A stretch of 64,000 bases of DNA from Bog-756 sp963812885 (GCA_963812885.1 CAWEWZ010000007.1:248001-312000), one strand, 5' to 3'. Counted from the stretch's first letter, positions 16,427 through 26,584 are shown. A program made the numbers and translations. The notes: generated from the letters alone by a model not told the origin.

Positions 16427-17552
16427 ATGGATTCCGTGGTGGGCGAACCACACGACCGGGATCGATTCAAGGCCGAACGTATGGCGTTCCGCAGGACCTG
16501 GCCGGTCCTGAGGTACGTGTTCGCCCTCGCCGTCGTCGTGGTGGCCGGTGTGGGCGTTGAGCGCCCACACCGACGAGCTCTCGGGTGTTCCCGAGGCGTT
16601 GGAGAACCTCAAGTGGTGGTGGGCGGTCCCGGCCGTCGTCGCCGAGGCTGCGTCCTTCGTCTGCTTCGCCCGCATGCAGTACCAGCTCCTCCGCTGCCGG
16701 GGGCGTGTGGTGCCGGGACGCCCCCTCCTCGAGGTGGCCTTTGCCTCCCAGGCGATCAACAACTCGCTCCCCGCCGGCAATGCCGTCTCGGCGGTCTACG
16801 GATTCCGGTGGTTCCGGCGCTTCGGCGCCGACGACCCGCTGGCCGTGTGGGCCATCGTCGGGACGATGGTGGCGGCGATGGTCTCGCTGTCGTTGGTGGC
16901 CACCGCCGGCCTGGCCCTGGCGGCCGGCGAGGGAGCCTCACTCGACCTGATCCCCGTGCTCATCGGCGTGCTGGTGATCACCCTGGCCGTCGGAGCCCTC
17001 TTCGTGTACGAGCGGCCGCTGTACCTGGTCCTGACCTGGGCCATGCGCACGTCCCGGAAGATCGTCCGGCGGCCCCGGGGCGATGTGGTGGCCCAGGTCG
17101 ATCGGATCATGCGCCGGTTCACCTCCGTTCGGTTGGGGTGGCGGCAGATCGTGACCATCGTGGCCTGGGGGACGGCCAACTGGCTGCTCGACTGCACCTG
17201 TTTCGCCCTGATGTTCCCGGCCGTCGGCTCGACGATTCCGTGGAAGGGCCTCCTGCTGGCCTACGGGGCCGGGCAGCTGGCCGCGGCGCTGCCCATCACC
17301 CCCGGTGGGCTGGGTGCGGTCGAAGGGAGCATCACCATCGCCCTGGTGGCCTTCGGCGGCGACCACGTCACCACTGTCGATGCCGTGTTGATGTACCGGC
17401 TCATCAGCTTCTGGCTCGTCCTGGTCGTCGGCTGGTCGCTGTGGGGCGAGTTGGCCCACCAGGTCAGGAGAGGAAAGTGGAGCCCGCACCGGTGGTGGCC
17501 GCCGCCGGTTCGGAGCCGCCCACCGGAGGTCGGCCCGAGGAGGCAACCCTGA
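16427..17552 (+). CDS. UPF0104 / lysylphosphatidylglycerol synthase-type transmembrane protein
   Basis: Integral membrane protein of the UPF0104 (AglD/MprF flippase-like) family, about 375 aa with 7-8 hydrophobic helices. It begins MDSVVGEPHDRDRFKAERMA, then the first helix LRYVFALAVVVVAG. One extra base near 16552 splits that helix from WALSAHTDELSGVPEALENL; deletion restores the frame. Family motifs: FASQAINNSLPAGNAVSAVY near residue 110, and ALPITPGGLGAVEGSITIAL near 290, the conserved PGGxGxxE element. The C-terminus is basic and proline-rich. Probable role is lipid or glycolipid handling in the membrane; no synthetase domain is attached. Downstream lipoprotein gene starts 29 bp later. 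Confidence 0.82.
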
Positions 17553-17581
17553 CGGTCGAGGCAGCGATCGGTGCCCGGATC

Positions 17582-18037
17582 ATGATGCGGCGCCGGTGGG
17601 AGCGCCGACTTCCGACGAGCAGGTTGGCGACGGGACTCCTGGCTTGCGGGTTGGCCGCCGGGCTGGTGGCCGGCTGCACCTCGGTGCGCAACAACCTGGG
17701 GACCGCGGACAGCGCCTGTTACCTCACCCTGCCGGCGTCGACCCGGGCGGTGGGCTCCCCTGCCCGGTTGGTCGGCGTCCATCTGGTGACCCTGGCCGCG
17801 TTGCGCCGACAGACACCGGAGCTCTTCGACGCTCTGGCCCACCAACCCGCCTCCGGGCAGAAGGTCTGCCTCGTGGCCTTCGCCGGATCGTTCACCAGCG
17901 CGTCGGTTTCGAAGCCGCTCGGAAAGCCGTCGGGTCCGTTGGCGGTGGTCATCACCAAGATCCCGTCGGATGAGGTCCTCGGCACCGTCATCGTCCGTGG
18001 ACCGCCCCTTCATTTCGGTCATCCTCACATCGGATGA
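17582..18037 (+). CDS. putative lipoprotein
   Basis: ATG 17582 begins MMRRRWERRLPTSRLATGLL, a basic n-region and hydrophobic core leading to the lipobox LAAGLVAGC with cysteine at about residue 32. The mature part, about 120 aa, includes ACYLTLPASTRAVGSPARLV and GQKVCLVAFAGSFTSASVSK. It looks like a small extracytoplasmic lipid-anchored protein of unknown function. An alternative GTG at 17476 has a better RBS (GGAGAGGAAA) but would bury the signal peptide and overlap the upstream gene. It converges with another lipoprotein gene, 7 bp between stops. Confidence 0.65.
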   Translation: MMRRRWERRLPTSRLATGLLACGLAAGLVAGCTSVRNNLGTADSACYLTLPASTRAVGSPARLVGVHLVTLAALRRQTPELFDALAHQPASGQKVCLVAFAGSFTSASVSKPLGKPSGPLAVVITKIPSDEVLGTVIVRGPPLHFGHPHIG

Positions 18038-18044
18038 TGCCGAA

Positions 18045-18814
18045 CTACGGTGTCGCGGTGGGCGTCGTCACTGCAGTGATCGTGGCCCCGGCCGGGGGCT
18101 CGAACAGCGATGCCGCCGGCGACGACGAGTAGCTCTTGATCTCGAAGCTGGTGGCGTCGCCGGCCACCTTGACGTAGCCGAGAATGCCCTGGGCGGTGGT
18201 GCAGATCGTGCTCGTGCCGGGGATACCCGGCGCCACGAAGTCGACGCACTGCATGGGAAATCCGTTCACCGTCATGGTCGACGAGGTGACCTTGTCGCCG
18301 GCCAGCCCCGCGGCCAGCGAGAAGTCCTTCAAGAAGGTGATCCAGTGGGCGGGGGTGTAGAAGTCGAAGATCTGTGTTCTCGGTCGCCGCGGTGGCGGGA
18401 TCCAGCTTCTGGCACGACCACGGAGCACTGGAGCCGGCAGCCGGTGGCGAGCAGGAGTATTCACCGGAGCGGTTGACGATGATGTCCACGCCGGGTCCCG
18501 AGGCGGCGGCCGCCGGCGTTTCGGTGAAGGCCAGTCCCTCCGGCGGTTGGGCGGCGTAGACGATGGTGGCCGGTGCGCTGCCGGTGGTCACGTAGGTGGC
18601 TTCGAATGTCGAGCGTCTCGCCGGATTGCATCCTGCCGGTGAAAGTATCGATGGTGGCCTTGTTGCCCTCCACGTCGTGGACCGCTTTCTTCGCCGCGTT
18701 GACCACGCCGCACCCGGTGGCCACGAGGGCACCTACCATCAGGATGGACATCGCCCCACCGGTGGCCCGATGGGACGTGGCCAACGATCCGGACCGTAGC
18801 CTGTCAGCTGTCAC
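18045..18814 (-). CDS. putative lipoprotein with secreted domain (frameshifted)
   Basis: GTG 18814 follows an excellent RBS (AGGAGG, 7 nt upstream). The N-terminus has a signal peptide ending ILMVGALVATGCG, a lipobox with cysteine near residue 35. The mature chain includes AAKKAVHDVEGNKATIDTFT, then EATYVTTGSAPATIVYAAQP, HWITFLKDFSLAAGLAGDKV and GFPMQCVDFVAPGIPGTSTI, with several cysteines. Two single-base insertions (about 18610 and 18375) break it; removing them gives ETLTFEATY and ENQIFDFYT, continuous across both breaks. About 255 aa. It resembles secreted actinobacterial proteins of unknown function; no enzymatic motif is recognised. Confidence 0.65.
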
Positions 18815-18945
18815 CTGCCGCCTCCTGGTTCGCCGCCACCCGAGTCCGTGGCCGGCATCGGTCCCCGAGGGCCAAGGATACGACGCCACCGGCCCGAAAC
18901 CGTCGACCGTGCCGGCGGGCAACGGTCGGGGCCTAGGATCGGCGC

Positions 18946-19566
18946 ATGGCGACCGCCCCACTGGCCCAGTCCGAACGGGGCGTCCTGTGCGATCTGTTCA
19001 CCGACCTCGGGCCGGAGGCGCCGACACTGTGCGCGGGCTGGACCACCGCCGATCTGGCCGCGCACCTGGTGGCCCGCGAACGCCGCCCGGACAGCGGGCC
19101 CGGACTGGTCTGGCCCCCTCTGGCCGGCCACACCGACAAGGTCCGCCGTTCCATCCGCGACCGGACGCCGTGGGTGGAGCTGGTCGCCACCGTCCGCCGC
19201 GGGCCTCCGGTGTTGCTGCGCCCCGTGGACGGGCCGATGAACACCATCGAGTTCTTCATTCACGTCGAGGACGTCCGACGCGCCCAGCCGGAGTGGGAGC
19301 CCCGGCCCCTCTCCCCGGAGCTGGCCGACGCCCTGTGGGCGCGGCTCGGAGCGGGCGGGATGGCCAAGCACGTCTCCGGCGCCGTCGAGATCACCTCACC
19401 GGGCCACGGTTCGAAGGAGAGCGGCAGTGGGCCCCGGCTCACCGTGGCCGGCGATCCCGGCGAGCTCACGCTGTTCACGGCCGGACGCCAGCGGGCGGCG
19501 CGAGTGGAGATCTCTGGCGACGCCGAGCTCGCCGCCCGGTTGCGCGACGCGTCGCTCGGCATCTGA
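18946..19566 (+). CDS. TIGR03085-like / maleylpyruvate isomerase N-terminal-like protein
   Basis: 206 aa from ATG 18946 (MATAPLAQSERGVLCDLFTD). The LCAGWTTADLAAHLVARERR segment is the DinB/maleylpyruvate-isomerase-like helical start of the actinobacterial TIGR03085 family; MNTIEFFIHVEDVRRAQPEW carries the conserved His and Glu/Asp likely to bind metal; the end GELTLFTAGRQRAARVEISG is also characteristic. These are predicted metal-binding, possibly mycothiol-linked proteins of uncertain function. Full length and unbroken. The family is, as I know it, restricted mainly to actinobacteria, which supports the taxonomic call. Confidence 0.82.
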   Translation: MATAPLAQSERGVLCDLFTDLGPEAPTLCAGWTTADLAAHLVARERRPDSGPGLVWPPLAGHTDKVRRSIRDRTPWVELVATVRRGPPVLLRPVDGPMNTIEFFIHVEDVRRAQPEWEPRPLSPELADALWARLGAGGMAKHVSGAVEITSPGHGSKESGSGPRLTVAGDPGELTLFTAGRQRAARVEISGDAELAARLRDASLGI

Positions 19567-19653
19567 CCGCTCGGTCGCGTCGGCCTCCACCCGGTGAGCC
19601 GGGCGGCCTCCCGCGGTTGACAGGGGTCCCGCCGGCGGGTGGATGATGGGGCC

Positions 19654-20211
19654 ATGGGCCGGACCTATGAGGTGATCGACGAGCGGCTGGCCGGCTGGCT
19701 CGTCGCCCAACCGGTCTTCTTCGTGTCGACGGCACCGCTCGACGGCGCCGGATTGGTCAACTGCTCGCCGAAGGGCAACCGGGACGAGTTCGCCGTGTTG
19801 GACGGTCACTCGGTGGCGTACCTCGACCAGACGGGCAGCGGGGTCGAGACCATCGCCCACCTCCGCGAGAACGGTCGGATCGTGGTCATGTTCTGCGCCT
19901 TCACCGGGCCTCCCCGCATCGTGCGCCTCCACGGCACGGGACGGGTCCTGCCGGCCGGACGTGACGAATTCGCCCTCCTGGCCGATCGGTTTCCGGGCGG
20001 AGCCGGGGCCGGCGTGCGCTCGATCATCGTGATCGATGTCAGCCGGGTCGCCGATTCGTGCGGATACGGGGTTCCCCTCATGTCCTTCGAGGGGCACCGC
20101 CCGACGATGGACGAGTGGTCCGCCCGGAAGGGTCCCGAGGGGATCCGGAGGTACCAGACCGAGCACAACGCCACCAGCCTCGACCATCTCGAGGGGCTTT
20201 CCGCCGACTAG
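19654..20211 (+). CDS. pyridoxamine 5'-phosphate oxidase family protein (flavin-binding)
   Basis: 185 aa starting MGRTYEVIDERLAGWLVAQP. The split-barrel fold of the PPOX family is indicated by VFFVSTAPLDGAGLVNCSPK, AVLDGHSVAYLDQTGSGVET and NGRIVVMFCAFTGPPRIVRL, which is the flavin-binding 'RIxxxFxxxxxPRIxRLxG' pattern of pyridoxamine-phosphate-oxidase-like proteins. The C-terminal half is less conserved. It is not biosynthetic PdxH; this group usually carries FMN or F420 and acts on unknown substrates. ATG 19654 gives the conventional start. The next 200 bp hold no convincing gene. Confidence 0.82.
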   Translation: MGRTYEVIDERLAGWLVAQPVFFVSTAPLDGAGLVNCSPKGNRDEFAVLDGHSVAYLDQTGSGVETIAHLRENGRIVVMFCAFTGPPRIVRLHGTGRVLPAGRDEFALLADRFPGGAGAGVRSIIVIDVSRVADSCGYGVPLMSFEGHRPTMDEWSARKGPEGIRRYQTEHNATSLDHLEGLSAD

Positions 20212-20410
20212 CGGCGAAGGAGCGGAGCCGGCGGGATCGGGACGCCCGGCCGGGTCCGCCCGTGCCCGTGGAGGCCTGGTCCGTGCCTGGCGGGGCCGTG
20301 CGCTCCCGTCTCCTCCCGGCCGCCACCGGCTCCCCCGGCCCGGCCGGGTTCAAGGTCGAGGTCCAACTGGTCGAAAAGATGAGGACCACCGGCATGAAAG
20401 CCAGGAAGCG

Positions 20411-22730
20411 ATGTCCGACGATCTTGAATCCCGTGTGTTGACGAGGACGGACGCGTCCCCGTCGAACGTGCCGGGACAAGAGCCGGACCAGGTGCCCCAT
20501 CGCCGATTGAATCCCACCCACCTGGCCTATCTGATGGGTCCGGCTGCGTTCGTGGTGATTCTCCTGTTGATGAAGTTCGACCTCGTGGTCCGCGAGTCGG
20601 CCTGGCTCTGGCTCGCCGTCTTCATCACCGTCCCGGCGGTCAGCTTCGTCAGCCGACGCGCTGTACAGCGCGCAGCCCTTCGCCATTCCGGCTCCACGCT
20701 CGGGTGGCCGTGCAGGCCGCCGCGGTGACCACGGTCATCTACCTGACCGGCTGGGGACCCGTCCTCTCCGGTGCCTTCGCCTTCCTGGCCCTGGAGAATG
20801 TCGCCCACGGGGGGTCGCGTGTGTGGCGGATCACCGCGCTGTGGAGCCTGGTGGGCATCGTGTGCGGGCAGGTGGGCATCACCGAAGGATGGTTGCCCTC
20901 CGAGCTGGCCATCCATGAGGCCAACGCGTTGGCCGTCATGGGTGCGTTCGTCCTCCTCTTCATCATCCGGATGGCCGGCGCCGCCATGGAGCAGAAGGAG
21001 GACGCCGAGGCCTCGACCCGCTTGAGCGAAGACCGCTTCCGGTCGCTGATCCAGAACTCCTCCGATGTGACGCTCGTGATGGGTGCCGGCGGCATGTGCA
21101 GCTATGTGAGCCCGGCCATCGAACAGCTGCTCGGGTTCGAGCCGAGCGACCTCATCGGCCGACGGGCCACCGACTTCGTCCACCCTGACGAACGCGAGCG
21201 GATCCGGAACCGGATGGAGTCACAACTGCAGGCCTCACCGGAGACCGCACCCATCCAGTTCCGGATGGAGCGGGCCGACGGCACCTGGCGCGATGTGGAG
21301 GCAGTGGTGGCCGACCAGCGCGACCGGCCGTCGGTGGGGGGCTATGTGGCCAACGTCCGGGACATCACCGAGCGAAAGGAGTTCGAGGCGCTCCTGGCCC
21401 ACCGGGCCCTTCACGATCCGCTGACCGGCCTGGCCAATCGGCAGCTGATCCTCGACCGGGCCGAGCAGATGCTGGCCCGGTCGCGGCGAACGTTCGATCC
21501 GGTGGCCGCCTACTTCATCGACCTCGACAACTTCAAGGACGCCAACGACTCCCTGGGCCACGAGGCCGGCGACAAGCTTCTGCAGGCGGTGGCCGGAAGG
21601 TTCGCCGGGCTGCTGCGGGCCAGCGACACGGTGGGTCGGCTGGGCGGGGACGAGTTCGTGATCCTGGCCGAGGGCAGCTCCATCGCCGCCGGACCCGAAA
21701 TGGTCGCCGAACGGATCCGAGAAGTGCTGCGCGAGCCGTTTCTGGTCGATGGGTTCGAGGGCCTGCCCATCTCGATCACCGCCAGCATCGGCATCGCCAC
21801 CGGCGACCGGTCGACGGCCCAGGAGCTCCTCCGGGACGCCGACATCGCCCTCTACCGCACCAAGGCCGCCGGGCGGGACGGGTGGGTCCTGTTCGAGCCG
21901 GCCATGCAGTCCGCCGCCGTCGACCGCCTCGAGCTGAAGTCGGATCTCGACGCTGCGCTGGCCGGTGATCAGTTCTTCCTTCTCTACCAACCGATCTTCG
22001 ATCTCGACAGCGCCACCATCCGGGGAGTCGAGGCGCTGATCCGCTGGCAGCACCCCACCCGGGGTGTCATCGCCCCCAATGACTTCATTCCCGTGCTCGA
22101 GGACAGCGGGATGATCGTCGAGGTCGGGCGCTGGGTGCTGCAGACGGCGTGCGCGCAGGCCGCATCCTGGCAAGCGCAGGGGTTCGACACCACGATGTCG
22201 GTCAACGTGTCCATGCGCCAGCTGGAGACCGAGCAACTCATCGACGACGTGCGAGGAGGCGCTGGCCACGACTCATCTGGATGCCGGGCTCCCTGATCAT
22301 CGAGGTCACCGAGTCGACCCTCATGCGGGACGCCAACGCCACGGTGTCCCGTCTGAAGCGGCTGAAGGAGATCGGCGTCCTCATCGCCATCGACGACTTC
22401 GGCACCGGCTACTCGTCGCTGGCCTACCTGCGCCAGTTTCCGGTCGACGTGCTCAAGATCGACAAGTCGTTCATCGCCGAGATGGACGGCACCCCGAACT
22501 CGTCGGCGCTCATCCATACCTTGGTGGAACTGGGCCGGACCCTGGGCCTGGTCACCCTGGCCGAGGGCATCGAGGACCACACCCAGCTGGAGGCGCTGCG
22601 GGACGAGCTGTGCGACCGGGGCCAGGGGTTCATCCTGTCCCGACCGGTTCCCTCGGCCGAGATCGAGGCCCTCCTCGTCCAGCCCGCCTCGGAGCGGGCG
22701 CTCCGCCCGCCCACGTGCACCCTGCGCTGA
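20411..22730 (+). CDS. membrane PAS-GGDEF-EAL cyclic-di-GMP enzyme (frameshifted)
   Basis: About 770 aa. An N-terminal set of membrane helices (AYLMGPAAFVVILLLMKFDL; AVFITVPAVSF; AAAVTTVIYLTGW; LAVMGAFVLLFIIRMAG) precedes a PAS domain (RFRSLIQNSSDVTLVMGAGG to VRDITERKEFE). The GGDEF domain has RASD-TVGRL-GGDEF, so both the active site and the RxxD inhibitory site at the correct 5-residue spacing are present. The EAL domain has GVEALIRWQHP, IIEVTEST, AIDDFGTGYSSL, LKIDKSF and LAEGIED, i.e. all phosphodiesterase residues. Insertions near 20655, 20700, 22254 and 22285 split it. Both synthesis and degradation of c-di-GMP are possible. ATG 20411 has an upstream AGGAAG. Confidence 0.82.
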
Positions 22731-22858
22731 ACGCCCGGAGGCGGGTCGGCTCCGACAAAGGCGACCGTGCTCGTCGCCGCGGGCGGTGCGACATGATGGT
22801 GGGGCCACGGTCCGTGACCGCTGCCGGACGCGGGCGATCGACCGACTGGGAGGTCTCC

Positions 22859-24504
22859 ATGGTCTGGCAAGTCGACACCCACGAGGTCCTGAACCAGGCC
22901 CCGCCGCTCGAGGACTACGACGTCTTTGCCGCCGACCCGGCTCTCGGCGAGGGCATCGACCGCGAGGGCGCGGGGATGGGCCCGGCCCGGGCTCACCGCG
23001 CTGGGCGTGCTGGCCGGCACCGGCGCCGTCCAGGAGCTGGGGCGGTTGGCCAACGAGCACCGTCCGGTCCTGCACACCCACGACCGGTACGGCCAGCGGA
23101 TCGATGTCGTCGAGTACCACCCCGCCTATCACGACCTGATGAGGACCTCGTTGCACCACGGGCTCCACTCGGGGCCGTGGGCCGACCCGCGGCCTGGCGC
23201 CCACGTGGCCCGGGCCGGCAAGATCATCGTCTGGTACCAGGTGGACGCCGGTCACATCTGTCCCGTTTCGATGACCTACGCCGTCGTCCCCGCCCTCCGG
23301 CACCAACCCGAGGTGGACCGGACCTGGGAGCCGATGATCTGTTCGACCACCTACGACCCCGACAACCGGCCCGCGGCCGAGAAAGCCGGGGTGACCTGTG
23401 GCATGGCCCTCACCGAGAAGCAGGGCGGTTCCGACGTCCGGGCCAACACCACCCGGGCCGTGCCCCTCGGCGGTGACGATGATGGCACCTACCGGCTGAC
23501 CGGGCACAAGTGGTTCTGTTCGGCACCGATGTCCGACGCCTTCCTGATGCTGGCCCAGGCGCCCGGGGGGATCAGTTGCTTTCTCGTCCCCCGATGGAAG
23601 CCCGATGGCACCCGGAACCCCATCCGCATCCAGAGGCTGAAGGACAAGCTCGGAGACCGGTCGAACGCGTCCAGCGAGATCGAGTTGCTCGACGTCTGGG
23701 GGCAGCTGATCGGCGAGGAGGGCCGGGGCGTACGGACGATCATCGAGATGGTCAACCACACCAGGCTCGACTGCATCCTCGGCTCGACCGCGATCATGCG
23801 CCAGGGGGTGGCCCAGGCCACGTGGCATGCCGCCCACCGGTTCGCGTTCGGCAAGCTCCTGGCCAGCCAACCCCTGATGGCCAACGTGCTCGCCGACCTG
23901 GCCGTCGAGTCCGAGGCCGCCACCGTGGCCGCCCTCCGACTGGCCCGGGCCTTCGATGCCGAAGCGGGCGACGATCACGAGTTCCTGCTGCAACGCCTGC
24001 TGACCCCGATCGTGAAGTACTGGACCTGCAAGCGGGCCCCGCAGCACGCGGCCGAGTCGCTCGAGTGCCTGGGGGGAAATGGATACGTCGAGGAGTCAGG
24101 CATGCCCCGACTGTTCCGGCAGAGCCCGGTCAACGGCGTCTGGGAGGGATCGGGCAACGTGATCTGTCTCGATGTGCTCCGGGCCCTGGCCCGCGAACCG
24201 TCGGCCCTCGACGCCTACTGGTCAGAGGTCGGGCTGGCCGGTGGCGGTGATGCCGCGTCTGGCCCGGGCCGTCGACGATCTCCATGTCGACCTGAAGGAC
24301 CCGGCGACGCTCGAGCCCCGGGCCCGTTCGGTCGTGGAGCGGATGGCGCTCGTGTTCCAGGCCTCCCTGCTCGTCCGGTTCGCCCCCGACGCCGTCGCCG
24401 AGGCGTTCTGCGGGTCGCGACTGGGCGGCGGGGCCGGCACCTTCGGGACCCTGCCGGCCGGATCCGACACCGCCTCCATCCTGGCCCGGCATACACCGGT
24501 GTGA
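22859..24504 (+). CDS. AidB-like acyl-CoA dehydrogenase
   Basis: About 548 aa, the size of E. coli AidB (about 540). Starts MVWQVDTHEVLNQAPPLEDY after GGGAGGT. The FAD and substrate region has CGMALTEKQGGSDVRANTTR and HKWFCSAPMSDAFLMLAQAP; VNHTRLDCILGSTAIMRQGV and ECLGGNGYVEESGMPRLFRQ are AidB-branch signatures. Flavoprotein of the acyl-CoA dehydrogenase superfamily linked to alkylation-damage protection in E. coli; activity here unproven. Two insertions (near 22975, joining GAG to WARPGLTALG; and near 24255, joining AGGGD to PRLARAVDDL) break the frame. The stop lies 2 bp from the converging ThpR gene. Confidence 0.82.
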
Positions 24505-24506
24505 TG

Positions 24507-25061
24507 TCAGACGGGGCCCCGGCCGTGGCGCCCCGGGCCAGCCGGCCCGGCAAGGCGGTCGAGCGGCACGGTGCCCAGGACGTCGTAGACGGCGGGACCG
24601 GCCCCGAGTAAGGACGCCATGACCGCAATCCGGTCGACGGCGAAGTGCCCGGCGACGGGGGTGCCGCGGAGACCGACGGGTCCGCGACCCTGGCCCCCGA
24701 CCCGGGCCAGCGTGACGTGGGCGGCGTAGCGCGGTTCGTCGCCTCGCCCCCATCTCGCGGTGAGGGCGCGTACCCTTCCGGCCAGGTCGTCGAGCCCGGT
24801 CACCGGGACGTGCAGCACCCGTCGGCCCGGGAACCACTCGGTGGCCGGGCCCAGCACGGCATCGACGGCACCGACCCCGGACAGGCCGGCGTCGAGAGCG
24901 TCGACCACCCCGCCCGGCTCATCGACCTCGCCCAGGAAGCGAAGGGTGACGTGCCACTGGGCCGGGGTCGTCCACCGGAGGCGCTGATGGTCGGGGTGGG
25001 GAAGGGTGGCGAGGAGCTCGGTGATCGGGTCGGGGAGGCGGACCGCCACGAAGAGGCGCAC
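24507..25061 (-). CDS. thpR: RNA 2',3'-cyclic phosphodiesterase (2'-5' RNA ligase family, ThpR)
   Basis: 184 aa from GTG 25061 (VRLFVAVRLPDPITELLATL). Two HxT(L) catalytic motifs of the 2H phosphoesterase superfamily are present: QWHVTLRFLGEV near residue 40 and AAHVTLARVGGQ near 125. Hydrolyses 2',3'-cyclic phosphate RNA ends or joins 2'-5' linkages. Length is normal. A longer frame continues upstream but crosses the divergent PPK2 promoter and lacks similarity, so GTG 25061 is preferred. The C-terminus is extended by a Gly/Pro-rich tail (RLAGPAGPGRHGRGPV). Confidence 0.85.
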   Translation of the reverse strand: MRLFVAVRLPDPITELLATLPHPDHQRLRWTTPAQWHVTLRFLGEVDEPGGVVDALDAGLSGVGAVDAVLGPATEWFPGRRVLHVPVTGLDDLAGRVRALTARWGRGDEPRYAAHVTLARVGGQGRGPVGLRGTPVAGHFAVDRIAVMASLLGAGPAVYDVLGTVPLDRLAGPAGPGRHGRGPV

Positions 25062-25170
25062 GGGTGCAGTCTGCCCGCCGCCGGCGCCGGCTCGGGCGCA
25101 CCACCATCGGACTGGGCCGAGGCGGCCGCCTACGCTGTGCGCGCGTGCCTGTCCGACGGGAAGGGGAGCC

Positions 25171-26070
25171 GTGAAGCTCGACGAAGCGGTGATCGAGGAG
25201 CTCATGGTCGGCCCCGGCGAGGCGGCCCGACTCGACGAGCGGTCCACCGAATCGACCAAGGTGGACGGGCTCGGGGCCGAAGGGGCGAAGCCCAAGGCTA
25301 CGGCCAGGAAGAAACTCGCTTCTATCGTCGACGATCTGAAGGCGTCACAGGAACTGCTGTGGGCCAGCGACACCTTCGGTCTCCTCCTCATCGTCCAGGG
25401 TATGGATGCCGCCGGCAAGGACGGGACCATCAAGCACGTCATGTCGGGGGTGAACCCACAGGGCTGCGAGGTCGTGTCGTTCAAGGAACCGACCGGCGAG
25501 GAGCTCGACCACGACTTCCTCTGGCGCTACAGCAAGGCGCTACCCAAGCGGGGTCGGATCGGCATCTTCAACCGCTCCTACTTCGAGGAGGTGCTGGTGG
25601 TCAGGGTCCATCCCGAGCTCATGGAGCGATCCCACGCCGAGGCGCGACCCCGGTCGCCGGACCCGGTGTGGTCCAGCCGGTTCGAGGACATCAACGCCTT
25701 CGAGCACCATCTCCACCGCACCGGGACCCGGATCGTGAAGGTCTATCTGCACCTCTCCCGGGATGAACAACGCAAGCGCCTCCTCGAGCGGCTGGACGAC
25801 CCGGCCAAACGTTGGAAGTTCTCGGAGGCGGACCTGGCCGAGCGCCGGTACTGGCACGAGTATCGTGTCGCCTACGAGGAGGCGATCACGGCCACGTCGA
25901 CGACCTGGGCGCCGTGGTACGTGGTCCCGGCCGACCACAAGTACGAGCTGCGGGCCCTGGTCGGCGGCATCCTGGTCCACGCCATCGATCAGCTCGACCT
26001 CCGCCATCCCGAACCTGAAGATGTGGCCGTACTCGAGCGGGCCAGGGCCGAACTGCTGGCCGACTGCTGA
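25171..26070 (+). CDS. polyphosphate kinase 2 family protein
   Basis: 299 aa from GTG 25171 (VKLDEAVIEELMVGPGEAAR) after GGGAAGGGGAGCC. The PPK2 fold is shown by Walker A IVQGMDAAGKDGTIKHVMSG, then GCEVVSFKEPTGEELDHDFL, RGRIGIFNRSYFEEVLVVRV (Walker B with the downstream lid), KVYLHLSRDEQRKRLLERLD and AITATSTTWAPWYVVPADHK. It moves phosphate between polyphosphate and nucleotides (NDP or NMP). The single PPK2 domain of this length could be class I, II or III; I cannot assign the class from the sequence alone. Divergent from thpR. Confidence 0.9.
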   Translation: MKLDEAVIEELMVGPGEAARLDERSTESTKVDGLGAEGAKPKATARKKLASIVDDLKASQELLWASDTFGLLLIVQGMDAAGKDGTIKHVMSGVNPQGCEVVSFKEPTGEELDHDFLWRYSKALPKRGRIGIFNRSYFEEVLVVRVHPELMERSHAEARPRSPDPVWSSRFEDINAFEHHLHRTGTRIVKVYLHLSRDEQRKRLLERLDDPAKRWKFSEADLAERRYWHEYRVAYEEAITATSTTWAPWYVVPADHKYELRALVGGILVHAIDQLDLRHPEPEDVAVLERARAELLADC

Positions 26071-26163
26071 CCGCCGCGTGCCGGCGCATGACGCTGGGGC
26101 CAAGGTCAGGCCGGGGTCGCGGCGAGCACCGGTTCGGAATCAGGATCGTGCTCGGAATCGGGA

Positions 26164-26349
26164 TCAGGATCGGCTCGGCATGGCCTCGTGGACATCGTGG
26201 CGGGATGCCCGGATGAGCGTGCCGGTGGCCACGGCGGCCAGCAACAGGAGGAGAGCACCGACCGAGAACGCCGCGGTGTAGCCGTGGACCACGGCGGCCC
26301 GCGCCGTTGCCGGACTGTGGGCTGAATCGGAGGATTTCTCGTATCGCAC
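26164..26349 (-). pseudogene. C-terminal remnant of an MFS (DHA2) transporter
   Basis: About 60 residues containing ARAAVVHGYTAAFSVGALLL and LLAAVATGTLIRASRHDVHE. The VHGYTxAF-x-x-GAxLLLxAxxA pattern is the last extracytoplasmic loop and 14th helix of DHA2 drug exporters. The rest of the protein is absent: just upstream (26350-26540) the sequence turns AT-rich and has no coding potential. I read this as the 3' stub of a gene removed by deletion or insertion. It could instead be expressed as a one-helix protein, but the family end-fragment pattern makes a remnant more likely. Confidence 0.6.
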
Positions 26350-26584
26350 TTGCGCTGCCGGAGTTTTTTGTCTATATTGACAAGTGCTGAATCCCCACTG
26401 ACAAGTAGTAAAGGCGTCGTGGTGGAGAAGGTGTCGTAGCAGGTCGGGGTGTTGCGGCGGAAGGAAATGGCGGGTTATGTTCCCTGATCATGGTCAGGGA
26501 TTTTGGCGCGTCTATTCGTAAATCATTTGCTCGCTCAGCACCGGGTGTCGCCGTTCGGGTCGCGGCCGCCAGTGGGAAGCTCCA
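26350..26584. other. AT-rich intergenic scar with inverted and direct repeats
   Basis: This 235-bp stretch is much less GC-rich than its surroundings. It holds TTGTC-N6-GACAA (inverted repeat near 26371), TGACAAGT twice about 21 bp apart, and a hairpin TCCCTGA-N6-TCAGGGA (26481-26500) followed by TTTT, which could terminate transcription. No open reading frame is supported. It separates a truncated MFS gene from the helD-like gene and contains whatever promoter that gene uses. Confidence 0.5.

Noticed and set aside
22149..22730. The EAL domain as a separate gene
   Set aside because: It lacks its first motif (EALIRW), which lies in the preceding frame; removing two extra bases near 22254 and 22285 gives one protein.
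21984..24047. 687-codon minus-strand frame opposite the EAL domain and AidB gene
   Set aside because: No motif and low-complexity; the opposite strand encodes recognised enzymes.
26350..26584. An insertion sequence in the AT-rich region
   Set aside because: No transposase coding, no terminal inverted repeats of adequate length and no target duplication seen.
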